Below, in pieces: positions 6,485-8,419 of a stretch of 8,419 bases of DNA. Each line of letters begins with the position of its first letter. Position 1 is the first letter of the stretch. Below the pieces are notes generated by a model. The model saw nothing but the letters and a program-made list of their open reading frames with translations, searched no databases and was not told the origin of the DNA. Position numbers and translations under genes: made by a program. The stretch is from Paracoccaceae bacterium (GTDB lineage: Bacteria; Pseudomonadota; Alphaproteobacteria; Rhodobacterales; Rhodobacteraceae), in NCBI GenBank assembly GCA_011525185.1, contig WTIQ01000091.1, positions 1-8,419 of the forward strand. Direction: 5' to 3'.

Positions 6485-7360
6485 ATGCCTAGTCTTAAGG
6501 ACCTCAAAAACCGGATCGAAAGCGTCAAAAGCACGCGAAAGATCACGAAAGCCATGCAAATGGTGGCCGCGGCGAAGCTTCGCCGCGCGCAAGACGCAGC
6601 AGAAGCGGCGCGTCCCTACAGTGAGCGTTTTAATAGCGTTCTCGCTGCGCTCGCGTCCTCTGTCGGAAGCGCAGAAAGTGCGCCTAAGCTTTTGTCTGGG
6701 ACGGGAAAAGACGATGTTCATCTTCTCGTCGTGATGACTGCCGAGCGGGGGTTATGCGGTGGGTTTAACTCAAACATTGCGAAACTAGCGCGTAACCATG
6801 CAGCAGAGCTTAAGGCCAAGGGTAAGACTGTAAAAGTCCTCACTGTTGGTAAAAAAGGTCGTGACAGTCTTAAACGCGATCTTGGCGAAAACTTCATTGA
6901 TCATGTGGACCTGACAAACGTAAAGCGCCTTGGGTACAGTGACGCTCAGGCCATTGCTAAAGACATCTTAATGCGGTTTGAAGACGGCGAATTTGATGTT
7001 GCGACAATCTTCTACTCAAAGTTCCAAAACGTCGTGAGCCAAGTGCCGACAGCTCAGCAAATCATCCCTGCAAGCTATGAGGGAGCTGAGGACGGCGACG
7101 CAGCTGGCTTTTATGATTATGAACCAGATGAAGAAGCGATCCTCGCCAATCTTCTCCCCCGTGGTGTCGCAACCCAGCTTTTTTCTGCGTTGCTTGAAAA
7201 CGGGGCCTCAGAGCAAGGCGCTCGGATGTCTGCAATGGACAATGCGACACGTAACGCGGGTGAAATGATCGATAAGTTGACGATTGAGTTCAACCGCTCG
7301 CGTCAAGCTGTGATCACCAACGAGCTTATTGAAATTATCTCAGGCGCGGAAGCCCTGTAA
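6485..7360 (+). CDS. atpG: F1 ATP synthase gamma subunit
   Basis: Gamma is the rotating central shaft that drives conformational change in the alpha3beta3 head. The 291-residue length is standard (E. coli 287). The N-terminal helix carries the signature STRKITKAMQMVAAAKLRRA (16-35), a Rossmann-like core includes ERGLCGGFN (87-95), and the C-terminal helix has the conserved ENGASEQGARMSAMDNATRN (238-257) followed by NRSRQAVITNELIEII (270-285). These are the coiled-coil shaft ends inserted in the head. The ATG is preceded by AAGGA (6473-6477) with a 7-nt gap and lies 12 nt after atpA. A moderately acidic segment at about 200-217 (GAEDGDAAGFYDYEPDEE) lies in the variable region before the C-terminal helix. 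Confidence 0.97.
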   Translation: MPSLKDLKNRIESVKSTRKITKAMQMVAAAKLRRAQDAAEAARPYSERFNSVLAALASSVGSAESAPKLLSGTGKDDVHLLVVMTAERGLCGGFNSNIAKLARNHAAELKAKGKTVKVLTVGKKGRDSLKRDLGENFIDHVDLTNVKRLGYSDAQAIAKDILMRFEDGEFDVATIFYSKFQNVVSQVPTAQQIIPASYEGAEDGDAAGFYDYEPDEEAILANLLPRGVATQLFSALLENGASEQGARMSAMDNATRNAGEMIDKLTIEFNRSRQAVITNELIEIISGAEAL

Positions 7361-7361
7361 A

Positions 7362-7376
7362 TATTGGAGACCAATG
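7362..7376 (+). promoter_or_regulatory. Hairpin over the atpD ribosome-binding site and first ATG
   Basis: ATTGG (7363-7367), loop AGA, and CCAAT (7371-7375) form a perfect 5-bp stem, extended in RNA by a U-G pair (7362 with 7376). The Shine-Dalgarno GGAG (7366-7369) is in the stem and loop, and the first ATG (7374-7376) lies in the 3' arm. The stem is short, so its effect may be small or removed by ribosomes finishing atpG 16 nt upstream. Confidence 0.4.
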
Positions 7377-8419
7377 ATGGCAAATGCAAAAGGTAAAGTA
7401 ACGCAGGTGATCGGGGCCGTTGTTGACGTGCAGTTCGACGACAATCTGCCCGAAATCCTCAACGCGCTTACAACAGATAATAATGGCAAGACACTGGTTC
7501 TTGAGGTGGCGCAGCACCTAGGCGAAAACACAGTGCGGACAGTTGCGATGGACGCATCCGAAGGCCTTGTGCGCGGTCAAGAAGTGATTGACACAGGCGC
7601 GCCAATTTCTGTTCCCGTCGGGAACGCGACTTTGGGGCGGATTTTGAACGTTGTAGGCGAGCCTGTTGACGAACAAGGTCCAGTTGAAGCCACAGAAACA
7701 CGCGCGATCCACCAAGACGCGCCTGAATTTTCTGACCAGTCAACCGAAACCGAAATCCTTGTGACGGGGATCAAAGTGATCGACCTTTTGGCCCCTTATA
7801 CCAAGGGTGGTAAAATCGGCCTCTTTGGCGGTGCTGGCGTGGGTAAAACCGTTTTGATCATGGAATTGATTAATAACATCGCGAAGGTGCACTCTGGTGT
7901 GTCCGTGTTCGCTGGTGTGGGTGAGCGGACCCGTGAAGGAAACGATCTCTATCATGAAATGATCGAATCTGGCGTTATCGTTCCAGACAATTTGCCAGAC
8001 TCAAAAATTGCGCTGGTCTATGGCCAGATGAACGAGCCTCCCGGTGCACGTATGCGTATTGCGTTGTCTGGTCTAACACTCGCAGAGCAGTTCCGTGATG
8101 AAACTGGGTCTGACGTGCTGTTCTTTGTGGATAACATCTTCCGCTTTACACAGGCTGGCTCTGAGGTGTCTGCGCTTTTGGGTCGTATTCCATCTGCTGT
8201 GGGATACCAGCCAACACTTGCGACCGACATGGGCGCGATGCAGGAGCGTATTGCCTCAACGAAATCAGGCTCTATCACCTCTGTGCAAGCGGTTTACGTG
8301 CCCGCGGATGACTTGACTGACCCCGCGCCAGCGACATCCTTTGCGCACCTTGATGCGACGACCGTTCTTAGCCGTGCGATTTCAGAGATTGGGATTTATC
8401 CCGCTGTGGACCCGCTTGA
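7377..8419 (+). CDS. atpD: F1 ATP synthase beta subunit (3' end beyond window)
   Basis: Beta carries the catalytic ATP sites of F1. The 347 complete codons present are about three quarters of the gene (E. coli 460 residues); the frame is open to the edge. Residues: N-terminal barrel GKVTQVIGAVVDVQF (6-20), P-loop GGAGVGKT (151-158), GVGERTREGND (180-190) with the catalytic Glu183 (E. coli Glu181), and Walker-B VLFFVDNIFRFTQAGSEVSA (247-266) with Asp252. The last full codons read IGIYPAVDPL. The final bases spell TGA, but out of frame (CTT GA). The C-terminal helical domain with DELSEED is not in view. Two in-frame ATGs occur at 7374 and 7377; I prefer 7377, giving MANAKGK, because it is 7 nt after GGAG and matches related proteins. 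atpC is expected next. Confidence 0.97.
   Translation, partial: MANAKGKVTQVIGAVVDVQFDDNLPEILNALTTDNNGKTLVLEVAQHLGENTVRTVAMDASEGLVRGQEVIDTGAPISVPVGNATLGRILNVVGEPVDEQGPVEATETRAIHQDAPEFSDQSTETEILVTGIKVIDLLAPYTKGGKIGLFGGAGVGKTVLIMELINNIAKVHSGVSVFAGVGERTREGNDLYHEMIESGVIVPDNLPDSKIALVYGQMNEPPGARMRIALSGLTLAEQFRDETGSDVLFFVDNIFRFTQAGSEVSALLGRIPSAVGYQPTLATDMGAMQERIASTKSGSITSVQAVYVPADDLTDPAPATSFAHLDATTVLSRAISEIGIYPAVDPL

Noticed and set aside
8417..8419. TGA at the right edge as the atpD stop
   Set aside because: The frame there reads CCG CTT GA, so the TGA is out of frame, and the beta subunit would lack its C-terminal domain.
1..8419. Mobile element, phage, CRISPR, toxin-antitoxin or defence system
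   Set aside because: No transposase, integrase, repeat-spacer array, paired small ORFs or att-like repeats were found; all genes are conserved housekeeping types or nearby-conserved families.

Overview
The window looks like a housekeeping segment from an alphaproteobacterium, most likely a marine Rhodobacterales/Roseobacter-type organism. The clues are the F1 ATP synthase genes in the order delta-alpha-gamma-beta with no F0 genes beside them, the Rhodobacterales-like N-termini of the delta and beta subunits, and the neighbouring clpA, gloB and SAM-methyltransferase genes. Base composition looks moderate rather than strongly GC-rich. The taxonomic call is inference from remembered family sequences; no search was run.

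Layout. Minus strand, right to left: gloB (glyoxalase II, 2558-3325), then clpA (AAA+ unfoldase of the ClpAP protease, 80-2410). A 62-bp divergent intergenic region separates gloB from a plus-strand gene for an uncharacterised class I methyltransferase-like protein (3388-4152). A leader of about 220 bp follows, then the F1 operon on the plus strand: atpH (delta), atpA (alpha), atpG (gamma) and the first 347 codons of atpD (beta), which runs off the right edge. All frames are intact. No tRNA, rRNA, insertion sequence, CRISPR array or phage gene was seen.

How the genes work together. The four atp genes are tightly packed (gaps of 0, 12 and 16 nt) and encode the soluble catalytic F1 head plus the delta stalk. 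The epsilon gene atpC is expected just past the right edge, and the membrane F0 genes must lie elsewhere. ClpA serves protein quality control with ClpP and probably ClpS, neither encoded here. GloB detoxifies S-lactoylglutathione from methylglyoxal. The methyltransferase has no known role.

Start codons were reassigned from ribosome-binding sites and family N-termini: clpA to GTG at 2410, atpH to GTG at 4373, atpD to the second of two tandem ATGs at 7377.

I found no convincing new biological system. The points worth a second look are small nucleic-acid structures at gene boundaries: an 8-bp inverted repeat carrying the Shine-Dalgarno elements of both divergent genes, a hairpin over the atpD start site, a hairpin in the atpH leader, a repeated CTTGAAG element upstream of clpA, and alternative hairpins after clpA. 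The degenerate SAM-binding motif of the methyltransferase is also worth checking.
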